Assembly (NCBI GenBank): GCA_002314525.1 | Contig: DCGE01000168.1 | Coordinates: 3,171 to 25,130, forward strand | Source of the DNA: Prevotellaceae bacterium UBA1786 | GTDB taxonomy: Bacteria > Bacteroidota > Bacteroidia > Bacteroidales > Bacteroidaceae | Length of the DNA: 21,960 nt | Direction: 5' to 3' | Shown: positions 7,396-16,717 of the stretch, piece by piece | Layout: every line of letters starts with the position of its first letter | How positions within the stretch are numbered: the stretch's first letter is position 1 | Notes under the pieces: generated by a model | Told to the model about the DNA's origin: nothing | The model's database searches: none | What the model saw: only the letters and a program-made list of their open reading frames with translations | Program-made: the position numbers and the translations under genes

Positions 7396-7474
7396 TTAAG
7401 TGAAACTATTCTGCACGCTTTCAGACTGCATCTGTCGGGGGATGTAGCTGGATAAGGCGTGTGTTTTATATTAA
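7396..7474 (+). ncRNA. Candidate rod-shaped structured RNA between zapA and rny
   Basis: The 104-nt gap folds almost end to end. The best-supported core has CTGCATC (7426-7432) pairing with GATGTAG (7441-7447), extended by CAG/CTG (7422-7424 with 7448-7450) past a bulged A, around an 8-nt loop. After an internal loop, 7412-7418 (TGCACGC) pairs with 7457-7463 (GCGTGTG). A weaker A/T-rich outer helix can join 7396-7406 to 7463-7474. It may be a small RNA, a processed or attenuating leader of rny, or a poor terminator, since TTTT follows at 7464. In E. coli the 6S RNA gene lies directly after zapA, but this element is much shorter than the usual 180-200 nt of 6S RNA, and I see no consensus that identifies it. 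Confidence 0.35.
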
Positions 7475-7496
7475 CCAATAAAAAAGTAAAAAGAAA

Positions 7497-9026
7497 ATGG
7501 ATTTTATAATTTCCGGTGTCGCATTGCTGGTGGGAATAGGTCTTGGATACGCTATCTTCCGCTATGTAGTGAAACAAGAGTACACTAAATCCTTGGAGAA
7601 AGCCGAAAAGGAAGCAGAGAAGATCAAAGGAGAGAAACTCCGTGAAGTGAAAGAGAAGTTCCAGGCAAAGAAAAGTGAACTGGATCGTGAGGTTCAGCAG
7701 CGTAACTCAAGACTTCAGCAAGCTGAAAGCAAACTGAAACAGAGGGAAGCAGTCCTGAATCAGCGTCAGGAAGAACTGGCTCATAAGAAACAGGAGATTG
7801 ATAGTGGTCGTCAGAGTCTTGAGGCTCAAAAGCAGAACCTTGACAGGAAGAAGCAGGAACTTGACGCAATGCAGGCTGAAGAACGTGCACGTCTGGAGAG
7901 TATCAGCGGTCTCTCAGCTGAAGATGCAAAGAACAGCCTTATTGAATCCATAAAGGATGAAGCCAAGACTCAGGCTCAGCAGTATGTCAACGATATAGTT
8001 GATGATGCAAAGATGACTGCCAATAAAGAAGCAAAAAGAATCATCATCCAAAGTATTCAGAGAGTTGCTTCGGAAACTGCCATTGAGAATTCTGTCTCAG
8101 TATTCCATCTTGACAGCGATGAAGTCAAAGGACGCGTAATTGGACGAGAGGGAAGGAATATCCGTGCTTTGGAAGCAGCAACTGGTACAGAACTTGTGGT
8201 TGATGATACTCCTGAAGCTATTGTCATCAGTGCGTTCGATCCAGTCAGAAGGGAAATATGCCGATTGGCCCTCCATCAGCTTGTTGCTGATGGTCGAATT
8301 CATCCGGCACGAATCGAAGAGGTTGTTGCAAAGGTAAAAAAACAAGTTGAGGAAGAAATCATCGAAACCGGTAAGCGTACAGCTATTGATATGGGTATCC
8401 ATGGTTTGCATCCTGAACTCATAAGAATCATCGGTAAGATGAAATACCGTTCTTCGTATGGACAGAATCTTCTTCAGCACGCAAGGGAAACTGCAAATCT
8501 CTGTGCCGTGATGGCTGCTGAACTCGGTCTGAATCCTAAGAAAGCACGCAGGGCGGGTCTGTTGCACGATATAGGTAAGGTACCTGATGAGGATCCTGAA
8601 ACTCCGCATGCACTCTATGGTGCAAAGTTGGCTGAACAATGCAAGGAAAAGCCAGACATTTGCAATGCCATCGGTGCTCACCACGATGAAATTGAGATGA
8701 CAACTCTTCTTGCCCCTATCGTTCAGGTTTGTGATGCCATCAGTGGTGCCCGTCCAGGTGCAAGACGGGAAATTGTTGAGGCTTACATCAAACGTCTGCA
8801 TGACCTGGAGCAGTTGGCTATGGGCTATCCTGGTGTAACAAAGACTTATGCTATTCAGGCTGGTAGGGAACTCCGTGTCATTGTCGGAGCAGACCAAATC
8901 AGTGATGCTGATCTCGATATCCTTAGTGCTGACATCGCTCAGAAGATTCAGAACGAGATGACTTATCCAGGACAGGTAAAGATAACAGTTATCCGTGAAA
9001 CCAGAGCTGTAAGTTATGCTAAATAA
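7497..9026 (+). CDS. rny: Ribonuclease Y
   Basis: This membrane-anchored endoribonuclease starts decay of many mRNAs. The 509-residue length is normal for the family. Domains in order are an N-terminal membrane helix (residues 4-24), a long coiled coil rich in Lys, Glu and Gln (28-135), a KH RNA-binding domain with the GREG loop at 216-219, and an HD phosphohydrolase domain with the metal-binding His357-Asp358 (GLLHDIGK) and a second histidine pair (GAHHDE, 395-396). The ATG at 7497 follows an A-rich stretch, without a Shine-Dalgarno site, as usual in this phylum. Its stop overlaps the start of the wzi-like gene by 11 bp, so the two are probably translationally coupled. Confidence 0.96.
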   Translation: MDFIISGVALLVGIGLGYAIFRYVVKQEYTKSLEKAEKEAEKIKGEKLREVKEKFQAKKSELDREVQQRNSRLQQAESKLKQREAVLNQRQEELAHKKQEIDSGRQSLEAQKQNLDRKKQELDAMQAEERARLESISGLSAEDAKNSLIESIKDEAKTQAQQYVNDIVDDAKMTANKEAKRIIIQSIQRVASETAIENSVSVFHLDSDEVKGRVIGREGRNIRALEAATGTELVVDDTPEAIVISAFDPVRREICRLALHQLVADGRIHPARIEEVVAKVKKQVEEEIIETGKRTAIDMGIHGLHPELIRIIGKMKYRSSYGQNLLQHARETANLCAVMAAELGLNPKKARRAGLLHDIGKVPDEDPETPHALYGAKLAEQCKEKPDICNAIGAHHDEIEMTTLLAPIVQVCDAISGARPGARREIVEAYIKRLHDLEQLAMGYPGVTKTYAIQAGRELRVIVGADQISDADLDILSADIAQKIQNEMTYPGQVKITVIRETRAVSYAK

Positions 9027-10515
9027 ACGGAATCTGGCGGTGGTATTGGCTGTACTCCTTTCGGTACCTGCCGCTCAGGCTCAGATAGAAGGTCTGACAA
9101 ACGAGACCCAATATTCGGTTGAAATGAATGGAACGACATCCGATGGTGATGTCGCTCCGTTTTGGTTTTCGTCGAAGAAGTTCGGATTGTCTTCTGTTGA
9201 GCCAAATTCCGGATACTTGAGAGCTGGTCTGTGGAGAAGTCAGGAGACGGATTCAATGCTCAATTGGCGATATGGATATGGTCTGGATGTAGCTGTACCT
9301 ATTCAATATACTTCACCGGTAGTCATTCAGCAGGCTTATGGAATCGTACAATACCTGAATGCCAAACTGACTATAGGAGCCAAGGAGATTCCACAGGACA
9401 TGCTTAATTCAGAACTTAGCTCTGGTGGAATGACTCTGTCGAATAACTTCAGACCTATTCCTCAGGTCAGGTTTGAACTGCCTGACTGGTGGCATTGGCA
9501 TTTTACAAACGACTGGGTTTCGGTTAAGGGCCATATTGCATATGGTATGTACACCGATTGGAACTGGCAGAAAGATTTTGTTGCAACAGGCGAACGATAC
9601 ACTCAGAAATCCTTGTTCCACAGTAAGGCTGGGTATATGCTCATCGGTCGTGATGACAAGTCCCCACTGTCTGGAACCATAGGAATACAGTTTGCCTGTC
9701 AATTCGGAGGATATGGATACAACATTCCAGACCGGAGCGATACAAAGACATTCTTTAACGATGTGAATCTTGGAAATGGACTGAAGAGTTTCTGGCATGC
9801 TTTCATTCCAGGTGGTAATGATATTAATGATGGTGACTACAGCAACACAGAAGGCAATCACACCGGAAACTGGTATTTCGACTTATTGTACAAAGGCAAA
9901 GACTGGAAGGTTAAGGCATATGCTGAACACTACTTCGAAGACCATTCGCAGTTGTTCGTCCAGTATGGATGGAAGGATATGTTGTGGGGCTTGGAGGTTC
10001 AGTTGTCAAAGAATCCATACGTCAGTGAAGTTGTTGCGGAATATCTCAATACAAGGAACCAGACCGGTGGATTGTATCACGACAGTAATGATGTATTGCC
10101 TGTGCAGATAAGTGGAAAGGATGACTATTACAACCACCAGACCTATGGAGCTTGGCAACATTGGGGACAGGCTGTGGGAAATCCGTTGCTGGTATCACCT
10201 ATTTATAATAATGATGGGAAATTAAGGTTCTCAGCTAACCGTGTCAATGCCTTCCATGTTGGAGTCAAGGGTGAGCCAACCAGATGGTTGGGATACAGGA
10301 TACTCTATTCCCACGTGAAGACATGGGGAACATATGATCTTCCTACTTTATCAGTGAAACATCAGGATTATCTGCTGACGGAATTGTCGCTCAAGTCTCA
10401 AAAAAAACTGAAGGGGTGGTCTGCCACCATGGCATTCGGAGCCAACTATGGTGATATAATAAACGATAGCAAAGGTATTAGTTTGTCTATCAAGAAACAA
10501 GGACTTTTATTTTAG
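9016..10515 (+). CDS. Capsule assembly Wzi family outer-membrane protein
   Basis: The 499-residue precursor has a Sec signal peptide (residues 1-22, cleavage after AQA), followed by [16 protein letters not shown] and [11 protein letters not shown], a pattern typical of Bacteroidetes Wzi-family proteins. The rest is rich in alternating aromatic strands as in an outer-membrane beta-barrel, and it ends in Phe (QGLLF), as expected for BAM-inserted barrels. In Enterobacteria Wzi is a surface lectin that anchors capsule; the same role here is inferred. The start codon lies inside the last codons of rny and a lipoprotein gene follows 6 nt later. This ties a polysaccharide surface protein to the division and RNA decay block rather than to the wza operon. 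Confidence 0.85.
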   Translation: MLNKRNLAVVLAVLLSVPAAQAQIEGLTNETQYSVEMNGTTSDGDVAPFWFSSKKFGLSSVEPNSGYLRAGLWRSQETDSMLNWRYGYGLDVAVPIQYTSPVVIQQAYGIVQYLNAKLTIGAKEIPQDMLNSELSSGGMTLSNNFRPIPQVRFELPDWWHWHFTNDWVSVKGHIAYGMYTDWNWQKDFVATGERYTQKSLFHSKAGYMLIGRDDKSPLSGTIGIQFACQFGGYGYNIPDRSDTKTFFNDVNLGNGLKSFWHAFIPGGNDINDGDYSNTEGNHTGNWYFDLLYKGKDWKVKAYAEHYFEDHSQLFVQYGWKDMLWGLEVQLSKNPYVSEVVAEYLNTRNQTGGLYHDSNDVLPVQISGKDDYYNHQTYGAWQHWGQAVGNPLLVSPIYNNDGKLRFSANRVNAFHVGVKGEPTRWLGYRILYSHVKTWGTYDLPTLSVKHQDYLLTELSLKSQKKLKGWSATMAFGANYGDIINDSKGISLSIKKQGLLF

Positions 10516-10521
10516 AGAATT

Positions 10522-10962
10522 ATGAAAAATAGAATATATTCATATCTTATCCTGATACTCTTGAGCCTGATGTTCTTGTTTCAAAGTTGTGACAAGATGG
10601 ACAAAAACGGTGACCTGGATGGGCATTGGCAAATGACTGACTGGAGAAACAATACTGATAATTCCGTTGTAGCCGATAAGAGTTCGCAGTTATTCTATAC
10701 CATACAGCTTGAACTTATACAGATACGTTATAAGACAAAGGAGAAATCCGGATGTGTCGCCTTGTTTGAACATAGGAACGACAGCCTGATACTTACTAAA
10801 GCGTTCCAACAGAAAGCCAATACTGATTCGTTGTTACAGGATATGAGCACGCTGAAGAAATATGGTGTCAGTGCGGATGGCCGATTCAAGATTGTCAGTC
10901 TGAGTTCAGACCATATGACATTGAAGAATGATGAATATACTCTTAAGTTTTTAAAGTATTGA
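10522..10962 (+). CDS. Small lipoprotein with lipocalin-like character
   Basis: The 146-residue precursor starts with a hydrophobic signal sequence ending in a lipobox LFQSC, which puts the lipidated Cys at residue 23. The mature part begins DKMDKNGDLDGHWQM; a short beta-rich domain with this early G-x-W pattern is common in Bacteroidetes lipocalin-like lipoproteins (DUF4847 type is my best guess). It is likely attached to the outer membrane or exposed on the surface. It lies 6 nt after the wzi-like gene and is the last gene before the terminator, so it may be a partner of Wzi. Ligand and function are unknown. Confidence 0.75.
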   Translation: MKNRIYSYLILILLSLMFLFQSCDKMDKNGDLDGHWQMTDWRNNTDNSVVADKSSQLFYTIQLELIQIRYKTKEKSGCVALFEHRNDSLILTKAFQQKANTDSLLQDMSTLKKYGVSADGRFKIVSLSSDHMTLKNDEYTLKFLKY

Positions 10963-10984
10963 AATCCTGTAACCATCAGCAAAC

Positions 10985-11035
10985 ACCAATCAAAAAACCG
11001 TCTCGTAGTGTCAAACGAGACGGTTTTTGATTGGT
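10985..11035. terminator. Bidirectional intrinsic terminator between convergent operons
   Basis: A GC-rich stem CCGTCTCG/CGAGACGG (10998-11005 with 11016-11023) is flanked by an A-tract (10992-10997) and a T-tract (11024-11028), so it can end transcription in both directions. The pairing extends outward through ACCAATC/GATTGGT, giving arms of about 20 nt. It separates the lipoprotein gene (+) from the GT4 gene (-), whose stop codon begins 3 nt beyond. Confidence 0.92.
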
Positions 11036-11038
11036 TTG

Positions 11039-12214
11039 TCATCCTTTTTGGATGTCTTCATAACCGGATAGCTTTTCATCCCACGAATAATGCTTGCCGA
11101 CCATTTCATATCCGTTGGTGGATAGCTTTTCACGGAGTGATGAGTCATTCATCACATTTACACAGGCATCGGCCATTGATTTGGCATCATCGCGGATGAG
11201 GCAGTTCTCTCCGTCCTTCATCTGAGGAATGGATCGAGTCGTAAGGCTTGTAAGGATTACAGGTATTCCACATCCCATGGCAATAAGTACCTTGTTCTGA
11301 ATTCCTGATGCAACATGGACAGGTGCGACATTGACACATGAGTCACTTATTACTTCCTCAAGCGATTTTACATATCCTGTTATGATTATGTCGTTTGAAG
11401 CGAGGGACATAATATTTGAAGAAGGTTGTGCTCCGACGATTATGAATTTGGCATTGGGCCTTGATCGCTTGATTATCGGAAATACTTCTTTGGCAAAATA
11501 AAGAGCAGCATCTTGATTCTGCAGATAACGCATGTTGCCGATAAAGCATATCTTGTTGGGATCGTATTTTGCAGGGCGTGATGGCATGATGTTCACGCCA
11601 TTGGTATGGACTTTAAGTGATGGCGAAGGCACTGATGACTGGCTCTTCAGGTAATCTATGTCAATCTGAGATACAAGTACAACTTTTGGAAATCTTTTTA
11701 TCACCCTTTGCTCATATCGCTGAAGGAAAGGACGTTCAAAGGTATAGATGTATTTCATCATACCGCCACCTTTTGCCTGAAGTGCAAATGAATAGGTCTT
11801 GGAAATGGCATCGGTCATTTCGATGATGGATCTTTCTTGGACACCAAGCTTCTCCAGATACGGAACCATGCGCAGAAGGTGTGAGATAAACAAATCCGGC
11901 TTTTCTTCTGCAACAACTTTACGAAGCTGTTCCAGATATTCGTTTGAATAGTAATATCCACACTGCATGGGTTTGCCATGAAAAATCTGGACAAGGCTAT
12001 TGACCTTTGACAGATGAGGCTTGCGGACTGTATAGAAGACCTTGTCGTATAGCTGTAGCGCTTCTCCGACTGCAGGAGTGGGTTCGTCGCTGACGGAAAC
12101 CAACACGATTTCATGGCCCTGACGTTTGAGGTGCCGGGCTATTTCATTGATTCGAAGTACGTCTCCTGCATACTGAGGAAATGGAAAACGAGGTGTTAGA
12201 ATACAGATTTTCAT
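11039..12214 (-). CDS. Glycosyltransferase, GT4 family (GT-B fold)
   Basis: The 391-residue protein has the two Rossmann-like halves of GT-B enzymes. The N-terminal acceptor half starts MKICILTPRFPFPQYAGD and carries RINEIARHLKRQGHEI. The C-terminal donor half runs from about residue 220 (NKICFIGNMRYLQNQDAA) through IIVGAQP and ITGYV to SGIQNKVLIAMGCGIPVI. It resembles the exopolysaccharide-associated sugar transferases of the TIGR03087 type. One oddity is that the residue normally Glu in the donor-binding KVLEAM motif is Ile311. It would add one sugar to the lipid-linked repeat unit at the cytoplasmic face of the inner membrane. It is the last gene of the polysaccharide operon, 19 nt after the GT2 gene and directly before the terminator. 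Sugar specificity cannot be read. Confidence 0.88.
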   Translation of the reverse strand: MKICILTPRFPFPQYAGDVLRINEIARHLKRQGHEIVLVSVSDEPTPAVGEALQLYDKVFYTVRKPHLSKVNSLVQIFHGKPMQCGYYYSNEYLEQLRKVVAEEKPDLFISHLLRMVPYLEKLGVQERSIIEMTDAISKTYSFALQAKGGGMMKYIYTFERPFLQRYEQRVIKRFPKVVLVSQIDIDYLKSQSSVPSPSLKVHTNGVNIMPSRPAKYDPNKICFIGNMRYLQNQDAALYFAKEVFPIIKRSRPNAKFIIVGAQPSSNIMSLASNDIIITGYVKSLEEVISDSCVNVAPVHVASGIQNKVLIAMGCGIPVILTSLTTRSIPQMKDGENCLIRDDAKSMADACVNVMNDSSLREKLSTNGYEMVGKHYSWDEKLSGYEDIQKG

Positions 12215-12233
12215 TTAAATATTTTGTCTTGAG

Positions 12234-13022
12234 TTATTTGCTGTCGATTTTTTTGTACCTTAGAAGACGACTTATGTCGCTCCCGGTCATGCTTAGGATT
12301 CGTTTTGTTTCTTGTGTAAGAACAAGGAACCAGTAGAACATGTATGCCTGAAGCATGTTTCCGCCGTTCTTTCGGACAAGCGAAATATAATCATTCTTTT
12401 TCTTGAATATACTGTTGTCTGTTTTTCCGCCAAGGCGAAATACGGCAACGTCAACATTCTCGTACTGGAATGATGCACCCATCCGAGTTGCACGCATAAG
12501 GAATTCAAGATCCATAGGTACTTTGATGGTTTCATCATATCCACCGATTCTGTCATAGAGTTTTCGTGTGATGAATCGTCCCTGATGAACTGGATGACGG
12601 AAAAACGGCATCACAGGGAATGATAGAGATGGTTTGATGCGAAAACGTTGATTCGTCTTCTCGTTGAGGGCAAGGTAGTTGCCGCTCCATATATCACTCT
12701 TCCCGTCCCATGTCTCGGCAACTTTAGACAATACGCCTGGAAGCATGTAGTCGTCAGAGTTGATCAGTACGATGAGTTCACCTGTTGCATGGCTGATACC
12801 TTTGTTGAACGCATTGCTTATGCCTGTGTCCGGTTCGCTGACGAAATAGTCGATTCTGTCCTGATAACGCTTAATGATACTGACAGTGCTGTCAGTTGAG
12901 GCACCGTCAATTATGATATATTCTTTTTCTGGATAGTCCTGTGAAAGAATACTCTTGATTGTTTCTTCAATGGTGGAAGCACTGTTGAAACATATTGTTA
13001 TGACAGATATCTTCGGTTTCAT
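12234..13022 (-). CDS. Glycosyltransferase, GT2 family (WcaA-like)
   Basis: The 262-residue enzyme has a GT-A fold. It opens with the nucleotide-sugar binding segment ISVITICFNSASTIEETI and IIIDGASTDST, where Asp39 contacts the nucleotide. A DXD-like metal site follows at NSDD (residues 88-91), and the acceptor region contains DLEFLMRATRMG. No membrane segments are certain; a hydrophobic stretch (MFYWFLVL, about 228-235) near the C-terminus may touch the membrane. It starts 4 nt after the stop of the preceding GT2 gene and probably adds one sugar of the repeat unit. Donor and linkage are unknown. Confidence 0.88.
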   Translation of the reverse strand: MKPKISVITICFNSASTIEETIKSILSQDYPEKEYIIIDGASTDSTVSIIKRYQDRIDYFVSEPDTGISNAFNKGISHATGELIVLINSDDYMLPGVLSKVAETWDGKSDIWSGNYLALNEKTNQRFRIKPSLSFPVMPFFRHPVHQGRFITRKLYDRIGGYDETIKVPMDLEFLMRATRMGASFQYENVDVAVFRLGGKTDNSIFKKKNDYISLVRKNGGNMLQAYMFYWFLVLTQETKRILSMTGSDISRLLRYKKIDSK

Positions 13023-13026
13023 GGAA

Positions 13027-13932
13027 TCAATATTTATTGAAGAGAAGATTGACCCAAAGTAAGTATTGGGTAGTGCGGTCTGAACATCGGAATGTATTAC
13101 TGAATATCAACGAGATGCGTGAAAAGAAACTCTTTTTTGCCTCGATGAAACGAGAAAGAATGAGTCGGTTCTCTTTTGGTATGATATCGTAATAGCCTTT
13201 TTGTATTTCCACAGCCTGACGGTATCTGATTTCTTCTCCGGCAAAAAACCTCTTCAGACGAAGACGTAGCATATATGTATGTCCCTGACCAAGTCCGACC
13301 ACATTATCACCATGTTGGCGGTTAAGTGTGTGCGGCACAGGATCCCATACAACATTGGCTCCGACGGAATATGCAAGAGTATAAATCCAGACATCGTGCA
13401 TGTGGAGAAACGAAGGTGTGTGGAAATTGACTATGTTCCTTAGAGGGTTGTTCAGTACCATCGTGCATCCCATTGCAAACATGTATATCAGTGACTCTGC
13501 AAAACCTCCTCTAGGACTATAGATCTTGTAGGGCAGAGGATGCAGTTCTGAATCTGCGTCCTGTGGCTGGCAGAGGTATAAGGCGGGTGTATCAGAATAT
13601 GATGCAATACTGTTTACAGCAACGGATAGTTTGTCTGGCATCCAATAGTCATCATGATCGGCAAATGCATAGAAGTCTGCATCTGGGGCATCTTTGAGTA
13701 ACTGTAGGAAGCAACGTGCTGATTTCAGATTCTCGCCGGTGTACCATGAAAGCGAACCCTTCTGAGCGTACTCGTTTAGGATGTCTATTGTGTTGTCTTT
13801 CGTTGAGCCATCATCTCGGACCATAAGAGTGACGTTCACTCCTTCCTGTGCAAGGATAGAGTCAATCTGGCAGCGCATGTACTTTGCACTGTTATATGTT
13901 GCCATCAATACTGCTACATTCTTTCTTTCCAT
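13027..13932 (-). CDS. Glycosyltransferase, GT2 family (rhamnosyltransferase-like)
   Basis: The 301-residue GT-A enzyme starts NVAVLMATYNSAKYMRCQIDS, with VRDDGSTKDNT (Asp40/Asp41) for the nucleotide and DHDD (92-95) as the metal-binding DXD motif. The later segment LNRQHGDNVVG is characteristic of the RgpB-like subgroup often annotated as rhamnosyltransferases or alpha-1,3 glycosyltransferases, so rhamnose or a related deoxysugar is a possible donor, but this is only suggestive. Its first 19 bases overlap the end of the wzy gene, so translation is coupled. It is the first glycosyltransferase in the operon. Confidence 0.87.
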   Translation of the reverse strand: MERKNVAVLMATYNSAKYMRCQIDSILAQEGVNVTLMVRDDGSTKDNTIDILNEYAQKGSLSWYTGENLKSARCFLQLLKDAPDADFYAFADHDDYWMPDKLSVAVNSIASYSDTPALYLCQPQDADSELHPLPYKIYSPRGGFAESLIYMFAMGCTMVLNNPLRNIVNFHTPSFLHMHDVWIYTLAYSVGANVVWDPVPHTLNRQHGDNVVGLGQGHTYMLRLRLKRFFAGEEIRYRQAVEIQKGYYDIIPKENRLILSRFIEAKKSFFSRISLIFSNTFRCSDRTTQYLLWVNLLFNKY

Positions 13933-15173
13933 GCCTGACAGATTTTTGAAAATAAACTCATACTTCTCGGAATGCGGTTACCATATTCTCGTTCTACTTT
14001 TTCCGTATATGAATAGATTGCGAGTATCATTATCATGCCTGTTGACGACAGAAGCAAAGGATTGGTTCCGGCAATGAAAAGATAAGCTATGAAGGTAGCC
14101 CAGATGCCAAGAACTTTTGGATTTGTTTTGATGTATCTCCATAACCTATACAATGGGTGGAGTACTACACCCAATATCAAAAGGCTGAATATGCCATAGA
14201 CTCTTATTAGTTCAATATATGTCCACTCTGTTTCCATAGTCATCCTTCGGAATCCTGCTGAATAGAATGACGTTGCGGGTCCCTGTCCTAATATGAAGTA
14301 GAGCGGATGTTCGGATAGCAGGTTCATGTATGATCCAAGATGAGCATACTTGATGTCGTTTGAAAATTCGCCTCTCTCTGATGCAAGGACTATTACGAGC
14401 ATAAGAAACATCACGGCGGCAAATGCGACTATTGGATATACGAGATATTTGGCTTTTCTGCGCTTCATGACCGATGCGTATGCTATAAAGACAAACATGA
14501 AAATCGGCAATAGCATCGTGCTGCGTGTTCCACTGAGGAAGAATGCAAAAGTAAACATACCTGCACCACAGAGGAAGATGATTCGCTTCCACATCTTGTC
14601 GCTGTTGAAAAGATAAAAGATCACAAGGAACAGTGTGAACATCAGGTCAACAAATGATTTGAGATAGAAACTTGGGAACTTCATACCGAGTATATATCTG
14701 TGCCCTACAAGAATCATCTCATCATGACTCTTGGAAAATAGGTATATTGCATATTCAAGTTCTTCGGAACTTGCTGCTACGAAATACATTATAAGGATCA
14801 TGACGCAAGCCAAGCATGACGGAAATACAGATAATCTGATGACGTTGTAATGACTTATCCATGGAAGCATGAATAAAGGTGCAAAAGCCTTGAGTATGGA
14901 AACGAACTTCTCCATATCGATGACATTTCCCTGTATTTCGGCGAAAAAGAATGAGGCAAAAACGGCTGTATATATTAGTAGAATATGTGTTATGTAACGG
15001 AAATCAGGCTTGTAGGCTATGATATTGAATCCAACCAGCAGTATGAAAAAGACATCCTTGAGATGGAGAACTGTATTGGTGGGATCCAATACAATCACCA
15101 AAATCAGCATAAGGAACAGGAAATTGCCGGTCATCTGCTTGATGTCAAATCTTCTTATCATTGTTTCTGCCAT
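13914..15173 (-). CDS. Wzy-like O-antigen/capsule repeat-unit polymerase
   Basis: The 419-residue inner-membrane protein has about ten or more hydrophobic helices. A longer polar loop at about residues 265-310 contains LGQGPATSFYS and then METEWTYIELIRVYGIFSLL, which resembles the conserved loop and helix of O-antigen polymerases and ligases. Wzy proteins join flipped lipid-linked repeat units on the periplasmic side, with chain length set by Wzz/Wzc. The start overlaps the wzx stop by one base (TGATG), and the end overlaps the GT2 gene by 19 bp. A WaaL-like ligase is the alternative; the gene neighbourhood favours Wzy. Confidence 0.85.
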   Translation of the reverse strand: MAETMIRRFDIKQMTGNFLFLMLILVIVLDPTNTVLHLKDVFFILLVGFNIIAYKPDFRYITHILLIYTAVFASFFFAEIQGNVIDMEKFVSILKAFAPLFMLPWISHYNVIRLSVFPSCLACVMILIMYFVAASSEELEYAIYLFSKSHDEMILVGHRYILGMKFPSFYLKSFVDLMFTLFLVIFYLFNSDKMWKRIIFLCGAGMFTFAFFLSGTRSTMLLPIFMFVFIAYASVMKRRKAKYLVYPIVAFAAVMFLMLVIVLASERGEFSNDIKYAHLGSYMNLLSEHPLYFILGQGPATSFYSAGFRRMTMETEWTYIELIRVYGIFSLLILGVVLHPLYRLWRYIKTNPKVLGIWATFIAYLFIAGTNPLLLSSTGMIMILAIYSYTEKVEREYGNRIPRSMSLFSKICQAWKERM

Positions 15174-16717
15174 CAGTGGATAATATGAAATTTGATTAAT
15201 GCTGTTCTTGTGAAATTACTTATAACATCACATTCGTTTCTTGTAAGAAGGACTTTATATGATATTAAGCAGATAAGAAGAATTGAGAGAAGTGTAATAA
15301 TTGCTATGTGAACAATCGGATGTGCATCTATGATTGAGCCGGCATAATATAATATCACCAGTATAACTGCAAAAGAACTGGCACACGGTATGAGTGTCTT
15401 GAATATGAAATCCGCAGTTTGCAGTCCTGCAATCCGTTTCGTGATTTCAATCCTTACGAAGGCTGCTATCAATTCCTCAATAATTATACAGAGCATAATG
15501 GCAATCGGCTCCATTCCCAATTCGAAACAAATCCATCCAAGCGGGAGAGCCATGATATGCATGGTTCCGACAACGCACTGAAGGATACGTATCTTGCCTG
15601 TGCTTTCCAGTGCTATCTGAAGCCCGATTGTGAGCTGATTCAAGAATACAATGATAAGAAAACAGCGGCAGAACATAACATACTCAGTTCCGACCTCTTT
15701 ATCTAACCATAGATTGAGGACTGGTCCCATTTCTATAAAAAGCGGGATAGCAAGCATTGCAACCATCAACGATGTGACTCTGCAGGTTGTGATTGAAAGT
15801 CTGAGCATTCTTTGTCTGTCGCCACATCCTTCGCTCTTTACGACCTGTGGACGCATTGCTCTGACAATGGTGTTTGCAAAGAAAAGCAGAAGTCCATTGA
15901 CCTGCTGGGCAATTCCGTACGCTGCATTGATTGCAATCCCGAAGAAATGATTCAGAATCATCGGTGTTCCCTGATAACGGGCTGTACCACAGCATGTACC
16001 TATCAGGTTCCATGTAGCAAAGGATGTGATTTTCTTTATTAGAGAGAAATCCTTTATCTTGTGCCAACGGAAATGGACTTCCTGATATTGCACCATGCAA
16101 TAAACCCGTTTTATGATAAGTGTGATTATCAGAGTCGTCATCGTCAGAACTCCGAACACTATCAATTTGTCAGATGGCGTATATACGAGGTAGATTGCCG
16201 TACCGAGTTTCATCAGTGAGTCAAGGATGTTGATCAGTGCAATGGCTGTCATGTTTTCGTTTGCATTGATATCAGCCTCGTATGGGACAGTGATGATGTT
16301 GACGAATGTACTTGCCGTGATGCAGTGAAGTAGGATGCAAGCCGATGAAAGACGTTCAGCCGGTGCATCAAGTAGGTTGTTGACATAATAGATTCCAATT
16401 CCTTCAATCAGCAGGACTACAGCAATACCTATTGCAAGATGAAGGACAGTGCTAAGGTAGAAAGTCTCTCTCAGCAGTTCATTGTCACCCTGTCCCATGG
16501 CATAAGACAGGAACCTCTGTGTTGCAGCTGCCATTGCCACATTCATGAACGAAAGCATTGCGACGATACTGCCGGCAACGATGTTGTAGATACCATAGTC
16601 CACTACACCCATAGCCTTGAAGATCAGTTTTACGGCTATGAGTTGAACTGCTATCGTCACTATCATATTCAGATAGAGTGATAGAGTATTGATTATGACT
16701 CTGGTACTGCTGTTCAT
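15173..16717 (-). CDS. Wzx-like repeat-unit flippase (polysaccharide transporter family)
   Basis: The 514-residue protein is hydrophobic throughout, with about 12-14 predicted helices and a short soluble N-terminus (MNSSTRVIINTLSLYLNMIV). Features such as FKAMGVVDYGIYNIVAGSI near the first helices and the basic loop EGCGDRQRMLRLSITTCRV fit the MOP superfamily of lipid-linked oligosaccharide flippases. It moves the undecaprenyl-linked repeat unit from the cytoplasmic to the periplasmic face. Its start overlaps the acyltransferase stop by 4 bp (ATGA), and its stop overlaps the wzy start by one base, so the three are tightly coupled. Confidence 0.9.
   Translation of the reverse strand: MNSSTRVIINTLSLYLNMIVTIAVQLIAVKLIFKAMGVVDYGIYNIVAGSIVAMLSFMNVAMAAATQRFLSYAMGQGDNELLRETFYLSTVLHLAIGIAVVLLIEGIGIYYVNNLLDAPAERLSSACILLHCITASTFVNIITVPYEADINANENMTAIALINILDSLMKLGTAIYLVYTPSDKLIVFGVLTMTTLIITLIIKRVYCMVQYQEVHFRWHKIKDFSLIKKITSFATWNLIGTCCGTARYQGTPMILNHFFGIAINAAYGIAQQVNGLLLFFANTIVRAMRPQVVKSEGCGDRQRMLRLSITTCRVTSLMVAMLAIPLFIEMGPVLNLWLDKEVGTEYVMFCRCFLIIVFLNQLTIGLQIALESTGKIRILQCVVGTMHIMALPLGWICFELGMEPIAIMLCIIIEELIAAFVRIEITKRIAGLQTADFIFKTLIPCASSFAVILVILYYAGSIIDAHPIVHIAIITLLSILLICLISYKVLLTRNECDVISNFTRTALIKFHIIH

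Noticed and set aside
7436..7463. Resemblance of GGGGATGTAGCTGGATAAG to the 5' part of a tRNA
   Set aside because: No anticodon arm, T arm or acceptor stem follows; the bases are better explained by the rod-shaped fold.
8097..8897. Long open frame (266 codons) antisense to rny
   Set aside because: It lies wholly within the conserved rny reading frame, and its translation shows no domain or signal sequence; it is a codon-usage shadow.
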